Source: Hyphomicrobiales bacterium
Lineage (GTDB): Bacteria > Pseudomonadota > Alphaproteobacteria > Rhizobiales > Xanthobacteraceae
NCBI GenBank assembly: GCA_013911975.1
Contig: JACESF010000005.1
Location: 53,463 to 117,462, forward strand
Length of the DNA stretch: 64,000 nt
Direction of reading: 5' to 3'
In this document: piece after piece, positions 8,187 to 16,805 of the stretch
How the letters are laid out: the number at the start of each line of letters is the position of its first letter
How positions within the stretch are numbered: the stretch's first letter is position 1
Notes under the pieces: generated by a model
What the model was told of the DNA's origin: nothing
Seen by the model: the letters and a program-made list of their open reading frames with translations, nothing else
The model's database searches: none
Position numbers and translations under genes: made by a program

Positions 8187-9632
8187 ATGGCCAATCTGGA
8201 CGGCGCGGCTCGCGCGCCGGCCCTGAGTCCGGCTGCGCCGGTTCAGGATGCCACCCAAACCGCCCCCAAGGGGCATGGCATCTCCTTCGGTGAGGCCTGC
8301 CGTGTCTGGGCGCGCGTCGCCGCCCTCAGCTTCGGCGGGCCGGCCGGGCAGATCGCCATCATGCATCGCATCCTGGTGGAGGAGAAGCGCTGGATCGGCG
8401 AGGAACGCTTCCTCCACGCCCTCAATTACTGCACCCTTTTGCCCGGCCCCGAGGCTCAGCAACTCGCCATCTATATCGGCTGGCTTCTCCACCGCACCAA
8501 GGGCGGCCTCGTCGCTGGTACCCTGTTCGTCCTGCCCGGCATGATCGCCATCATGGCGCTGAGCTGGATCTACGTGCTCTTCGGCAAAGTGCTCGCGGTG
8601 CAGGCGCTGTTCTTCGGCCTGAAAGCGGCAGTGCTCGCCATCGTGCTTGAGGCGGTGTCCCGTGTCGGCAAAAGGGCACTAAGGAACAAGGTGATGGTGG
8701 CCCTCGCCGCCAGCGCCTTCATCGCGCTCTTCCTGTTCCAGGTGCCGTTCCCGCTGGTGGTGCTCACCGCCGGCATCATCGGCTATTTCGGCGGGCGGGC
8801 GGGGCTCACGGCGTTCCAGCCGGGAAAGGGGCATGCAAAACTCGGTGCGACGCTGGTGGCCGACGCCGACACGGCCCTCGGAGAGGAAATCCCTGACCAT
8901 GCCCGGCCACCGGCCAGCTGGTCTCACAAGATCGGCACCGTCCTCCTCGCCCTGTGGCTGGTGCCGGTGGCTGCGCTCGTGCTCCTGCTTGGCCCAGGGC
9001 ACGCCTTCAGCGATATCGCGGTGTTCTTTTCCAAGATGGCGGTGGTCACCTTCGGCGGCGCCTATGCGGTGCTCGCTTATGTGGCCCAGCAGGCAGTAGA
9101 CACTTACGGTTGGCTGAAGCCGGGCGAGATGCTGGACGGCCTCGGCATGGCCGAAACGACGCCCGGGCCGCTGATCATGGTGGTGCAGTTTGTGGGCTTC
9201 CTCGGCGCCTACCGCGATCCCGGCAGCCTTCCCCCCCTTCTGGCCGGCACCCTCGGCGGACTGCTCACCACCTGGGTCACCTTCGTGCCCTGCTTCCTGT
9301 GGATCTTCATCGGCGCGCCCTACGTGGAGACACTGCGCAGCAACAAGGCGCTCTCCGCGGCGCTGGCAGCCATCACGGCAGCCGTGGTGGGAGTGATCCT
9401 CAATCTCGCCATCTGGTTCGCCATGCATGTGCTGTTCAGCCAGGTCGCCACGGTGAGCGCGTTGGGGCTGGAACTAGACCTGCCGGTACTCTCCTCGATC
9501 CGCCCGGCCTCGGCGATCCTCACCCTTGCCGCCATCATCGCCATGTTCCGTTTCCGCTTCGGAGTGCTGACGGTGCTCGTAGGTTGCTCTGCGCTGGGGC
9601 TGCTCTACGCGCTCGCGGGCGGCGTAGGGTAG
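8187..9632 (+). CDS. chrA: Chromate efflux transporter ChrA
   Basis: 481 residues with two homologous CHR halves. The first has ALSFGGPAGQIAIMHR and CTLLPGPEAQQLAIYIGW; the second has AVVTFGGAYAVLAYV and AETTPGPLIMVVQFVGF. This is the long-chain, two-domain form of the chromate ion transporter, which expels chromate from the cytoplasm. AAGGAG at 8175-8180 fixes the ATG at 8187; an earlier in-frame ATG lies inside chrB. It is co-transcribed with chrB. Confidence 0.95.
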   Translation: MANLDGAARAPALSPAAPVQDATQTAPKGHGISFGEACRVWARVAALSFGGPAGQIAIMHRILVEEKRWIGEERFLHALNYCTLLPGPEAQQLAIYIGWLLHRTKGGLVAGTLFVLPGMIAIMALSWIYVLFGKVLAVQALFFGLKAAVLAIVLEAVSRVGKRALRNKVMVALAASAFIALFLFQVPFPLVVLTAGIIGYFGGRAGLTAFQPGKGHAKLGATLVADADTALGEEIPDHARPPASWSHKIGTVLLALWLVPVAALVLLLGPGHAFSDIAVFFSKMAVVTFGGAYAVLAYVAQQAVDTYGWLKPGEMLDGLGMAETTPGPLIMVVQFVGFLGAYRDPGSLPPLLAGTLGGLLTTWVTFVPCFLWIFIGAPYVETLRSNKALSAALAAITAAVVGVILNLAIWFAMHVLFSQVATVSALGLELDLPVLSSIRPASAILTLAAIIAMFRFRFGVLTVLVGCSALGLLYALAGGVG

Positions 9633-10069
9633 TGTTGCCCCGGCCGTGTCGGCGACCGGGGAATGGCGATATAACTGTGGTTCATCTGGGAGTTGGCTGG
9701 ACGCTCCGCCCAGCCCTACGAGCCCGCAGGAGGCATCCACTGCACCCGGATGCCCTGCACCTCATGGCGCAAAAAGATGCCGTACAACTCATGTTGACCC
9801 ATATCGGCCTCTCGATCGCATTTTTAGCAATGTCGGCGTTGCGACCCATCTCGGCTATTGATCTGTTAACGTCCTCGGCCCAAAAGCAGACATTGCCAGT
9901 CGAGGCATCTCGGCACCTTTGCGCCAGAAGCGAATGTTGAGCGTCCGCCACAAAGCGGACCTGTCATTTGGCAAAGCTGCTTCTGCCGCGAGGCCAAGCC
10001 GCAGCGCGCGTGGTCGTTAAGGGCGTCTAAGTGTATTTGGGACGACAGCAGCGAGGGAAGGGCTCGGGT
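9633..10069. other. 437-base gap between chrA and the defence island
   Basis: No convincing gene. Just after chrA a hairpin-forming stretch (CCCCGG at 9638 with CCGGGG at 9656) may end the chr transcript. The middle holds a decayed dispersed repeat (separate entry). Short open frames on both strands here have no family signature and follow the repeat. Confidence 0.6.
9770..9962. repeat. Decayed dispersed Rhizobiales intergenic repeat
   Basis: The stretch contains spaced copies of an AAAGCGGAC / AGCAGACATT / AGCGAATGTT theme. When translated it gives phrases such as FLAMSALRPISAID on one strand and NVCFWAEDVNRS on the other. These resemble the spurious small proteins of the MSALPPKAD / VCFGPKAD kind that are scattered through Bradyrhizobium-like genomes. 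I therefore read it as an old copy of that noncoding repeat family, not as a gene. Recognition is from memory, with moderate confidence. Confidence 0.45.
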
Positions 10070-10837
10070 CTAGGCGACCGCGTTCCCTCGCTGCTGCACG
10101 TGCGTCTCGACCATGAATGTCGCCATGGCGCCTGCCATGTTAACTGCTAGTGCCGCGTGGCGGGCCGAAGGTTTAACGCGGATCTTGCCGCCAGGGGCGT
10201 GAGCGTCGGAGAACCGGTTGCGGAGTGTGCCGATGCCGTTGACTAGGTTCATTGCACCGCCGAGGATCATCTTGATCGGCTCCTCAACGTGCTGGTCTGG
10301 CGCCATGTTGAGCTCGCGAGCCGCCAAGCCGTACAGCTTAGGCAGGTCGTCCTTATGGCCGTATGGTATCTCTCGTTCGTCCAGCACTCGCTTGCAGACG
10401 GTTTCGAGCAGAGTGCGCGCGACCGTGATTGCACCTTCCGGATCGGCCGCCCGGCGGGACAAGGCCTTGGCCCACACCGCATGCACGCCGTTGGCGTCGA
10501 AAGATGCCAATGCGTCGCCGGCGACGGCGTCGATAGGTGCCCGGTTCGCCCCTTCAAGATGCTCGATGATCGGCGTGAAGGCGCTGCTGATGATTTGGCG
10601 ACGCTCGGCATATGTGCCGGCCGCGTTCTTAATGAAAGGCCAGAAAGCGCTGAGGTTGCGGTATGTTCGGACAAATGGCGGAAGCAGTGCCTTCAACGTC
10701 TCATCGGCCATGAACTCCCGGCGCAGGTATTCATAGATGTGATTGTCTGGTGATCCGCCCGTCGCAGCGTCAGTCAGAATGCCCTCCATCATCGTCGCTC
10801 GCTCGATGATGGCGTCCGGCAGGTCGTCGATATCCAT
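10070..10837 (-). CDS. Abi_C-domain protein (abortive-infection-like)
   Basis: 255 residues. The C-terminal third matches the abortive-infection C-terminal domain: ITVARTLLETVCKRVLDE, KLYGLAARELN, GGAMNLVNGIGTLRNRFSDAH and ARHAALAVNMAGAMATFMVE. The RNRFSDAH segment (Arg, Asn, Arg then Asp-Ala-His) is the family's most conserved part. The N-terminal half is helical and unrecognised. It is divergent from the three-gene ATPase operon that starts at 10995, so it may belong to the same defence island or be an independent phage-defence gene. Codon third positions are less G/C-biased than in the flanking metal and trb genes. Confidence 0.75.
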   Translation of the reverse strand: MDIDDLPDAIIERATMMEGILTDAATGGSPDNHIYEYLRREFMADETLKALLPPFVRTYRNLSAFWPFIKNAAGTYAERRQIISSAFTPIIEHLEGANRAPIDAVAGDALASFDANGVHAVWAKALSRRAADPEGAITVARTLLETVCKRVLDEREIPYGHKDDLPKLYGLAARELNMAPDQHVEEPIKMILGGAMNLVNGIGTLRNRFSDAHAPGGKIRVKPSARHAALAVNMAGAMATFMVETHVQQRGNAVA

Positions 10838-10994
10838 GCTTCGGTCCCCACGCGATGGCCGAAATTACCACCAATACACCGCATTGGGCACAATGCTCCC
10901 GGCCCACTCGTCACGCAGCAGTTGTGGCATCGAATTTTAGCCACTTGCAGCGACCTCGCCCGACGACGTATCAACGCTTCCCAGGGGGAGAGGC

Positions 10995-11660
10995 ATGACA
11001 GGGCTAACTGGAGCGGATGAATCCGCCGACACGTTTCCCGGGAGTGGGCATTCGTACCGGGACGCCCTGCGAATTCTTTTCATCCTCGTTCGCGGGAGCG
11101 TGCCGCTCGACGCACCCTCAGACGGATGGGACAATGTATTCCTCGGAGAGAAACGCGCGCTCGCGATCGATTTCTGGCTTCGGTATCCTGACTATCTCGC
11201 CGATCAGTTGCTAGACCTGTACCAACGCGAAGGCAACACTGCTCTGTTGGACGCGTCAGTGCGCATCTTCGAGGACGAGGAGCCGGACGTCCGCCTTGTT
11301 AGGATGATCCGATGGCGCCGGGGCGCCTACGACGACCTACAGACATCGCTTTGCGCCCTCGGATACAGGGGCCTCGTCCGCGCCATGAAGAGGACGCTCC
11401 CCCACGGGCATATCTACGAGTACCTGTCGGGCCCCCTTGCCCGACAATTCCTCAATGAAGCTCTCGCTGCCCAACCTGCCCTCGAATGGTACGAGCGGCA
11501 GACACGCCTCGCGCTCCTGGTCGCGGAAAACAAGAGCGGCACTGCCCTCAAGGACATCCATTACGGCGAGGAGGCTTATGCCACCACGCCCTACGGCGCC
11601 TTGATCCCATCGATCAAGGAGAAGGTTCAATCCCGGATTGCGACGCTCAAGGGACAATGA
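10995..11660 (+). CDS. Small partner of an ATPase/nuclease system (middle component-like)
   Basis: 221 residues with no motif I can name for certain. The first 90 residues look like a small helical or winged-helix unit (RDALRILFILVRGSV, then GEKRALAIDFWLRYPDYLADQ). Small proteins in front of DUF3732-type ATPases in ABC-three-component systems have this size and place, so a middle-component role is inferred. A strong GGGGGAGAGG ribosome site directly precedes the ATG. Its TGA is separated by one base from the ATG of the ATPase gene, so the two are translationally coupled. Confidence 0.6.
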   Translation: MTGLTGADESADTFPGSGHSYRDALRILFILVRGSVPLDAPSDGWDNVFLGEKRALAIDFWLRYPDYLADQLLDLYQREGNTALLDASVRIFEDEEPDVRLVRMIRWRRGAYDDLQTSLCALGYRGLVRAMKRTLPHGHIYEYLSGPLARQFLNEALAAQPALEWYERQTRLALLVAENKSGTALKDIHYGEEAYATTPYGALIPSIKEKVQSRIATLKGQ

Positions 11661-11661
11661 A

Positions 11662-13647
11662 ATGAAGAGCGATCAACTGCCGACGACCGTGTCTCAATGG
11701 CACGAAATGATCGCTACCCAAGCCGCAAGGACAACCGACGAGGTTGTGGACGCCCTGGATCGCTTCGGCGTCACGCCTCAACCCTTCCTCCCGCGGTCGC
11801 GGGCGGTGAACATCACCTCAATTCGGATGCAGGGCACCAAGCAATCGACGGACAGCCCTGGTCCGTTTTCATTCGAGTGGACCGGGCTCGGCGCCGGCCT
11901 CTGGGCGTTGCTCTCGGGGGGAAACTCCAAGGGAAAATCGAGCATCCTCCTGGCCGTGCGGGCGGCGCTCCAGGGACGCTTTCCCGGTCGAATCAAGCGC
12001 GATGTTTGGAGCTGGATCGGGACGTTTCGCGTGGGCTTCACCATCGAACGTACGGCCTACTCCCTCACGTTGGAAAAGGCCCCTGGAGAAACCGAGCCGG
12101 AAAACGGCCTCGCTCGGTTGGTCCGCGGTAGCGGCGCGAGCGAAGTAATCCTCTATTCAGGCTCCGCCGGTGCCGGGCTCGAAGAGGCCGTCGGCGACCT
12201 CTTTATGGAGGAGCTTGGGTTCCAACGTTTCAAGGCTTACAGGTCCGATTCAGGAGCCATTTCGGCTCACGGTTGGCCTGCAATGTCGTCGGCCCTTTTT
12301 ATCACTGGACCGGGAAAGGCCGTCTTCGGAGACAATCTGGAAGATGCCTTGCCGCTTCGCCTGATGCAGTTATTCATCGGCTTGCCGTGGGTGTCCAGCT
12401 ACACGGCAATATCGAGTGCACTCAAGAAGACCAAGGATGCCTCGGAGAAGAGGAGCCGGGCGGATTCGGATGCAAAGTCGCGCAACGCTGCACGCATCGG
12501 AGAACTCGAGCAGCAACTCACCGCAAAGAATGCCGAGTTGGCAGGACTGCCTGACAGGAGGGCGCTGAGGGCTGACCTCAACCGAATGGACGTCGAGGCT
12601 GCGTCCGCTCGCGCCGCGGTGGCAACCTGGAGCGAGCGGAAGGGGGACTTGCAGAAGCGAAACGACGACGCCATCGTGATCTACAACGAGACCCGTCGTC
12701 TGCTGCAACAAGCCAAGGACGAGGCTGCTGCAGGTTACGTGTTCAGAAAGCTCAAGCCGGTCTGCTGTCCGGCCTGTGAGGCAGGCTTCAAGCCCGGTCG
12801 CTTCGAGGCAACGGATACAACCGTCTGCGGACTGTGCGGGAGCGACGCGCCTCCATCCGACGACAACGAGTCCGTCGATCTCTCGGCCATGGAAGCGGCC
12901 ATGAAGGATGCCGACGCTGCGCGGAAGGAAGCATCGGCCGCGCTGGAAAAGGCAAGGCAAAACCTGACGAATGCAGAGACGTCGCTGCGTCAGATCCAGG
13001 TCAAGACGAGCACGATCGAACGCACACTCTCCACACCCGACCAATCGGACAATATCTTTCGCGAGATTGCCTCGACTGAGGGCCGCCTTGCGGAACTCCG
13101 ACAACTGGCAGAGGCGGATCGACCCGAACGTGACGCTGGCGGCGACGACGAAGGAGCCTTCATTGGCATTCTCGAGAAAGCGCACAAGCTCACAAAGGGT
13201 ATGATGGAGCAGTTCCAGTCCGCGATCATGAAGGAGGTCGAGGAGGAGACGTTCAGCTTCGCCCGTCGTCTGGGTGTCGCCAATCTCGAATCTCTTTCAT
13301 TCACGACGTCGCGCATGAAGCTTCGTCAGGGCGGCGTTGAGATCGCGTTCACCGGCCTGAACCGCGGGGAAAACCTCCGCATGCGGGTCGCTGCCTCCCT
13401 CGCGACTCTCAAAGTTGCGCGGGCCCGAGGGTATGGCCGCCATCCCGGTCTTCTCATATTGGATTCGCCGGCAGCCCAGGAGATGAGTGAGGAGGACTTT
13501 TCGCATCTCGCCGGGGCGGTCGCCTCCATTGTGTCGGAGATCGACGGCGTGCAGGTCATCATCGGCGCAGTGAAGCGACCGGAACTCGACGCCGTGTTGG
13601 ATCGCGGGCACGTTAGGGAGGCCGTCAAAGACGCAACCCTTTTCTGA
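11662..13647 (+). CDS. Rad50/SMC-like ATPase with zinc ribbon in coiled coil
   Basis: 661 residues. N-terminal ATPase lobe with Walker A GGNSKGKSS (Lys92). A long charged coiled coil runs from about residue 255 to 520 and is interrupted by two CxxC pairs, Cys369/Cys372 and Cys389/Cys392, that form a zinc-hook or zinc-ribbon tip. The C-terminal lobe has an ABC signature-like LNRGENLRMRVAASLA and Walker B LLILDSP (Asp601). This is the layout of Rad50-like ATPases of bacterial conflict systems such as the ABC-three-component or Lamassu-like groups. The start at 11662 follows the previous stop by one base. It presumably senses foreign DNA and licenses the nuclease encoded next. Confidence 0.8.
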   Translation: MKSDQLPTTVSQWHEMIATQAARTTDEVVDALDRFGVTPQPFLPRSRAVNITSIRMQGTKQSTDSPGPFSFEWTGLGAGLWALLSGGNSKGKSSILLAVRAALQGRFPGRIKRDVWSWIGTFRVGFTIERTAYSLTLEKAPGETEPENGLARLVRGSGASEVILYSGSAGAGLEEAVGDLFMEELGFQRFKAYRSDSGAISAHGWPAMSSALFITGPGKAVFGDNLEDALPLRLMQLFIGLPWVSSYTAISSALKKTKDASEKRSRADSDAKSRNAARIGELEQQLTAKNAELAGLPDRRALRADLNRMDVEAASARAAVATWSERKGDLQKRNDDAIVIYNETRRLLQQAKDEAAAGYVFRKLKPVCCPACEAGFKPGRFEATDTTVCGLCGSDAPPSDDNESVDLSAMEAAMKDADAARKEASAALEKARQNLTNAETSLRQIQVKTSTIERTLSTPDQSDNIFREIASTEGRLAELRQLAEADRPERDAGGDDEGAFIGILEKAHKLTKGMMEQFQSAIMKEVEEETFSFARRLGVANLESLSFTTSRMKLRQGGVEIAFTGLNRGENLRMRVAASLATLKVARARGYGRHPGLLILDSPAAQEMSEEDFSHLAGAVASIVSEIDGVQVIIGAVKRPELDAVLDRGHVREAVKDATLF

Positions 13648-13658
13648 GACGCTCCTGC

Positions 13659-15578
13659 ATGGACGAGTTGGCCAGCCGCTTCATCGACGCCCGCCGCAAC
13701 GGAGCGGTGATCGCCCTCGCAGACGTTACGGCTGATGATCTCGTGCGGGCTTCGGAGCGCTTGGCGGACGAGCCGGAGGCGGTCGATTTCTTTTGTGCCG
13801 TGCTGGCGCTGGGAACAGCGGAGGGAATCGATGCGGCCGCCCGGCTCTCACTCTCCACGGCTGATCCCTTCGTCATGATCGAGATTGTCAGGGCATTACC
13901 TCACGCCCGTCCTGACGACCGCGGCGCGCGCGTTCTCCAGGACGCCTTCATTCGCCAATCGGCACGGCGGGAACGGCACCACGGGACGCGCTCCCATGCC
14001 CTGCTCGGCGCAATGTATGTCGCGCAGGATCGACCGTCGCTGCTGCGGGCCCTGCAATCCCATCTCCTCGACATCTCGCCCGACGACGACGGGGATTACC
14101 TGCGGCATGCGGCGAAGGTTCAAGGCCTCGTCCTGGCGCATGTCCACGACCCAGACCTTCGCGCGGGGCTTGAAGCGCTTGCGGCGGTACCGTCGGCAGA
14201 GGACGAGGCGTGGGTAGCCCTCGGCATTCTTCATATAGCAGACGCGTTGGACGACCGAAGTCGCGACGGCGCGCTTAACTCGTTCACGGAGTCATACGAA
14301 TGCATGCAGCGAGCAATCTCGGCCACAGAGGTGAGGTATGATGCCGCGCTGTACTCGGCCTGTCTTCGGATGCTGCTCGCGTTTCAGGCCGGAAACCACA
14401 GTGATGCCCTTCATGAGCACATCGCTTGCATAAAGGATGCGGCGCTCACCTACTGCGCGTTCCTTCTGCCCTCGGATCGACCAAGCGTTGTGCGGGGCTG
14501 GCTCGGCAGTTCCATCCTCGAAGGCATTCATTGGTCGGAATTAGGGTTGAGGCTCGCCCAGCTCGATCTGAGCTTGCTGAAGAAGGCATGGCTGGATGCA
14601 GCGCGCATCATCGAGGAACAACTTGTGCGCGCCTTCGATGCGAGCAGGTCGATCCTGAAGAGGACTACCGACGGCGGGGTCGAAGCTGTAATCAGGCCCG
14701 CAATCGTTGCCGCCATGCAGGGGGAACGCTCGCGCCTCGCGCTTCTTGATGAATGGCTCAGTGAGAACCCTGGCTCCGTCTCCACAGACGCCGTGATCCG
14801 CATCCGCCTGGAGATTAAAACGGCTCTGGAGGCCAGCCTCCTGCGAAACCCTATCGAGGCGGCGGCCGCACAGGCGACCGTCGCCGACATCCTGTCCAGT
14901 AACGACATGTCGCCGGGCCTCGGAGCGAGCGCCATCGGAATGTTGGCGGCATCTATATCCGAGGAGTATCTGCGAGGCACCCATCCGGTGATCGTCGGCC
15001 TGTTGGAGCGGCTGGAGGGCAAATTGCTTGCCAATCCCGATTACCGTGACGACGCGGCTACGTTCTTCCGCTTGATCCTTTTTCACACTCTCCTGTTCGT
15101 AGTGTCCCGTGAGAATCTCACGGGGAACGCTGTTCACGGCATCGACTATCTATTCAACCTCAGCACCGCCTCACCTCCTGTGGAGGCCGATCTCCAGCGT
15201 GACTACTTTGGCTTCTTGCAGGCGACCCCTTTGAAGGAAACGGCCGACCGCGAAGTGACCGGGATCGCGCACGGTCGGGCCGACGTGTTCTTCCACCGAT
15301 CGGGAATCAAGACCGTGGCTGAACTCAAGAAAGTTGATGTCGATCTCGGCCTTCCAAATCTTGTTGACAGCTACGGCCTGCAAACGACCGCGTATCAGCG
15401 GACGAACATGCGGTTCTGCATCCTCATGGTGCTCGATCTCCTGGACCGAGGAGGTGGCAGTGATCACATCTCCAATTTGGTCGATGTCATCTCGAAATCA
15501 CCTAAGTCGGGCCACGCAGAGTACTCGGTCGTTGTCTTCCGCGTACAGGCCCGAAAACGATCTCCGAGCTCCCTTTAG
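13659..15578 (+). CDS. Large protein with C-terminal PD-(D/E)XK nuclease-like domain
   Basis: 639 residues. Residues 1-480 are all-helical with no recognised family. The C-terminal 120 residues have the order expected of a PD-(D/E)XK nuclease: Glu in PVEADLQRDYFGFL, then GRADVFF (Asp542), then VAELKKV (Glu555, Lys557), then QTTAY. The 13-residue gap between Asp and Glu is typical. It follows the ATPase gene by 11 bases and is the last gene of the operon, so it is the likely effector, cutting nucleic acid when the ATPase is triggered. The gene stops exactly where a broken Fic gene begins. Confidence 0.65.
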   Translation: MDELASRFIDARRNGAVIALADVTADDLVRASERLADEPEAVDFFCAVLALGTAEGIDAAARLSLSTADPFVMIEIVRALPHARPDDRGARVLQDAFIRQSARRERHHGTRSHALLGAMYVAQDRPSLLRALQSHLLDISPDDDGDYLRHAAKVQGLVLAHVHDPDLRAGLEALAAVPSAEDEAWVALGILHIADALDDRSRDGALNSFTESYECMQRAISATEVRYDAALYSACLRMLLAFQAGNHSDALHEHIACIKDAALTYCAFLLPSDRPSVVRGWLGSSILEGIHWSELGLRLAQLDLSLLKKAWLDAARIIEEQLVRAFDASRSILKRTTDGGVEAVIRPAIVAAMQGERSRLALLDEWLSENPGSVSTDAVIRIRLEIKTALEASLLRNPIEAAAAQATVADILSSNDMSPGLGASAIGMLAASISEEYLRGTHPVIVGLLERLEGKLLANPDYRDDAATFFRLILFHTLLFVVSRENLTGNAVHGIDYLFNLSTASPPVEADLQRDYFGFLQATPLKETADREVTGIAHGRADVFFHRSGIKTVAELKKVDVDLGLPNLVDSYGLQTTAYQRTNMRFCILMVLDLLDRGGGSDHISNLVDVISKSPKSGHAEYSVVVFRVQARKRSPSSL

Positions 15579-15704
15579 TTGCCCGATGTTCTGAGTGAGA
15601 GACTTTTCCGCCATGGTTCGGCCAATTCGGCCGTTGCCATCCTCGCAGGGATGGATGCTCTCGAAATAGCGAAGTCCGATTGCGACAGCACATAGCAGTC
15701 CCGC
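15579..15704 (-). pseudogene. Remnant of a Fic-domain gene
   Basis: Reading leftward, the segment encodes LRYFESIHPCEDGNGRIGR and then AEKSLTQNIGQ, which is the active-site region of the Fic family (consensus HPFxxGNGRxxR); the third motif residue is Cys instead of Phe. Similarity stops after NIGQ at base 15579, where the frame runs into the antisense of the nuclease gene ending at 15578. Upstream similarity fades beyond about 15704. No complete Fic domain exists in any frame, so this is a fragment left by recombination. Confidence 0.75.
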
Positions 15705-15810
15705 CGTTCGCCTGTCATTGCACGCCACGCTACGACGCGGATGGAAACCTGTTGAACCGGCCCAATATCGGGCTCTTTTAATCATCCCCGACCGGGATGA
15801 GATCGTGATG

Positions 15811-15829
15811 ACCCCGGCATTGTCGGGGT
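15811..15829 (+). promoter_or_regulatory. Hairpin over the trbB ribosome-binding region
   Basis: ACCCCG - 7 bases - CGGGGT immediately before the ATG at 15834. The 3' arm is the only Shine-Dalgarno-like G-rich stretch for trbB, so pairing would hide it. A role in translational control is inferred only from this layout. Confidence 0.3.
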
Positions 15830-15833
15830 TCGC

Positions 15834-16805
15834 ATGGCGGCATCACATCAACATCAGGGTTTTGCCCGCGGCGCGCGGATGCTGCGCACGGCGCTGGGTC
15901 CGGCGATCGCTCGGCATCTGGAAGACCCGACCGTCGTCGAGGTGATGCTGAACCCGGACGGGCGGCTGTGGGTCGACCGGCTTTCCACAGGGCTGTGCGA
16001 CACGGGTGATCGACTCTTGCCCGCTGACGGCGAGCGCATCGTGCGGCTCGTCGCGCACCATGTCGGCGCGGAGGTTCATGCGGACGCCCCGCGCGTTTCA
16101 GCCGAACTGCCTGAGACCGGCGAACGGTTCGAAGGACTGCTTCCCCCTGTCGTGGCGGCACCGACATTCGCCATCCGCAAGCCCGCCGTCGCGGTCTTTA
16201 CGCTCGAGGACTATGTCCGCCCCGGGATCATGTCCGCCGGACAGGCCGGCGCACTGCGCTCGGCCGTTGCGTCCCGCGCCAACATCCTGGTGGCCGGCGG
16301 CACCTCAACGGGCAAGACCACGCTGACTAATGCGCTGCTGGCGGAGGTGGCAAAAACCTCCGATCGCGTTGTTCTCATCGAGGATACGCGCGAGCTGCAG
16401 TGCGCGGCGCCGAACCTCGTCGCCCTGCGCACCAAGGACGGCGTCGCCTCGCTGTCCGACCTCGTTCGCTCAGCGCTGCGCCTGCGTCCCGACCGAATCC
16501 CCATCGGAGAGGTCCGCGGGGCAGAAGCGCTGGACCTCTTGAAGGCCTGGGGTACCGGCCATCCCGGCGGGGTCGGTACCATTCATGCCGGCAGCGCCAT
16601 CGGCGCGCTGCGGCGGATGGAACAACTCATCCAGGAAGCCGTCGTCACCGTCCCGCGCGCGTTGATCGCCGAGACCATCAATCTCGTGGCCGTGCTCTCC
16701 GGCCGCGGCTCCGCACGCCGGCTCACCGAGCTCGCCCATGTCGAGGGCCTCGGCCCCGATGGCGACTACCGCATCACCCCTGTCCTCACCGGAGATACCA
16801 TATGA
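15834..16805 (+). CDS. trbB: Conjugal transfer ATPase TrbB (VirB11 family)
   Basis: 323 residues. VirB11-type traffic ATPase with Walker [10 protein letters not shown] (Lys161), Asp box [12 protein letters not shown], Walker B region [19 protein letters not shown] and the His box [12 protein letters not shown]. It powers assembly of the mating-pair type IV secretion machine at the inner membrane. It begins the trb operon and overlaps trbC by 4 bases. The ATG at 15834 is weakly supported by a G-rich stretch that lies in a small hairpin. Confidence 0.93.
   Translation: MAASHQHQGFARGARMLRTALGPAIARHLEDPTVVEVMLNPDGRLWVDRLSTGLCDTGDRLLPADGERIVRLVAHHVGAEVHADAPRVSAELPETGERFEGLLPPVVAAPTFAIRKPAVAVFTLEDYVRPGIMSAGQAGALRSAVASRANILVAGGTSTGKTTLTNALLAEVAKTSDRVVLIEDTRELQCAAPNLVALRTKDGVASLSDLVRSALRLRPDRIPIGEVRGAEALDLLKAWGTGHPGGVGTIHAGSAIGALRRMEQLIQEAVVTVPRALIAETINLVAVLSGRGSARRLTELAHVEGLGPDGDYRITPVLTGDTI

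Noticed and set aside
9682..9951. An 89-residue leftward small protein in the chr/defence gap
   Set aside because: Its sequence is of the kind produced by the dispersed noncoding repeat and there is no ribosome site.
15498..15785. A complete 95-residue protein containing the Fic motif
   Set aside because: Only residues from about 28 to 69 resemble Fic; the C-terminal part is antisense of the nuclease gene and the N-terminal part has no Fic features, so it is listed as a remnant.
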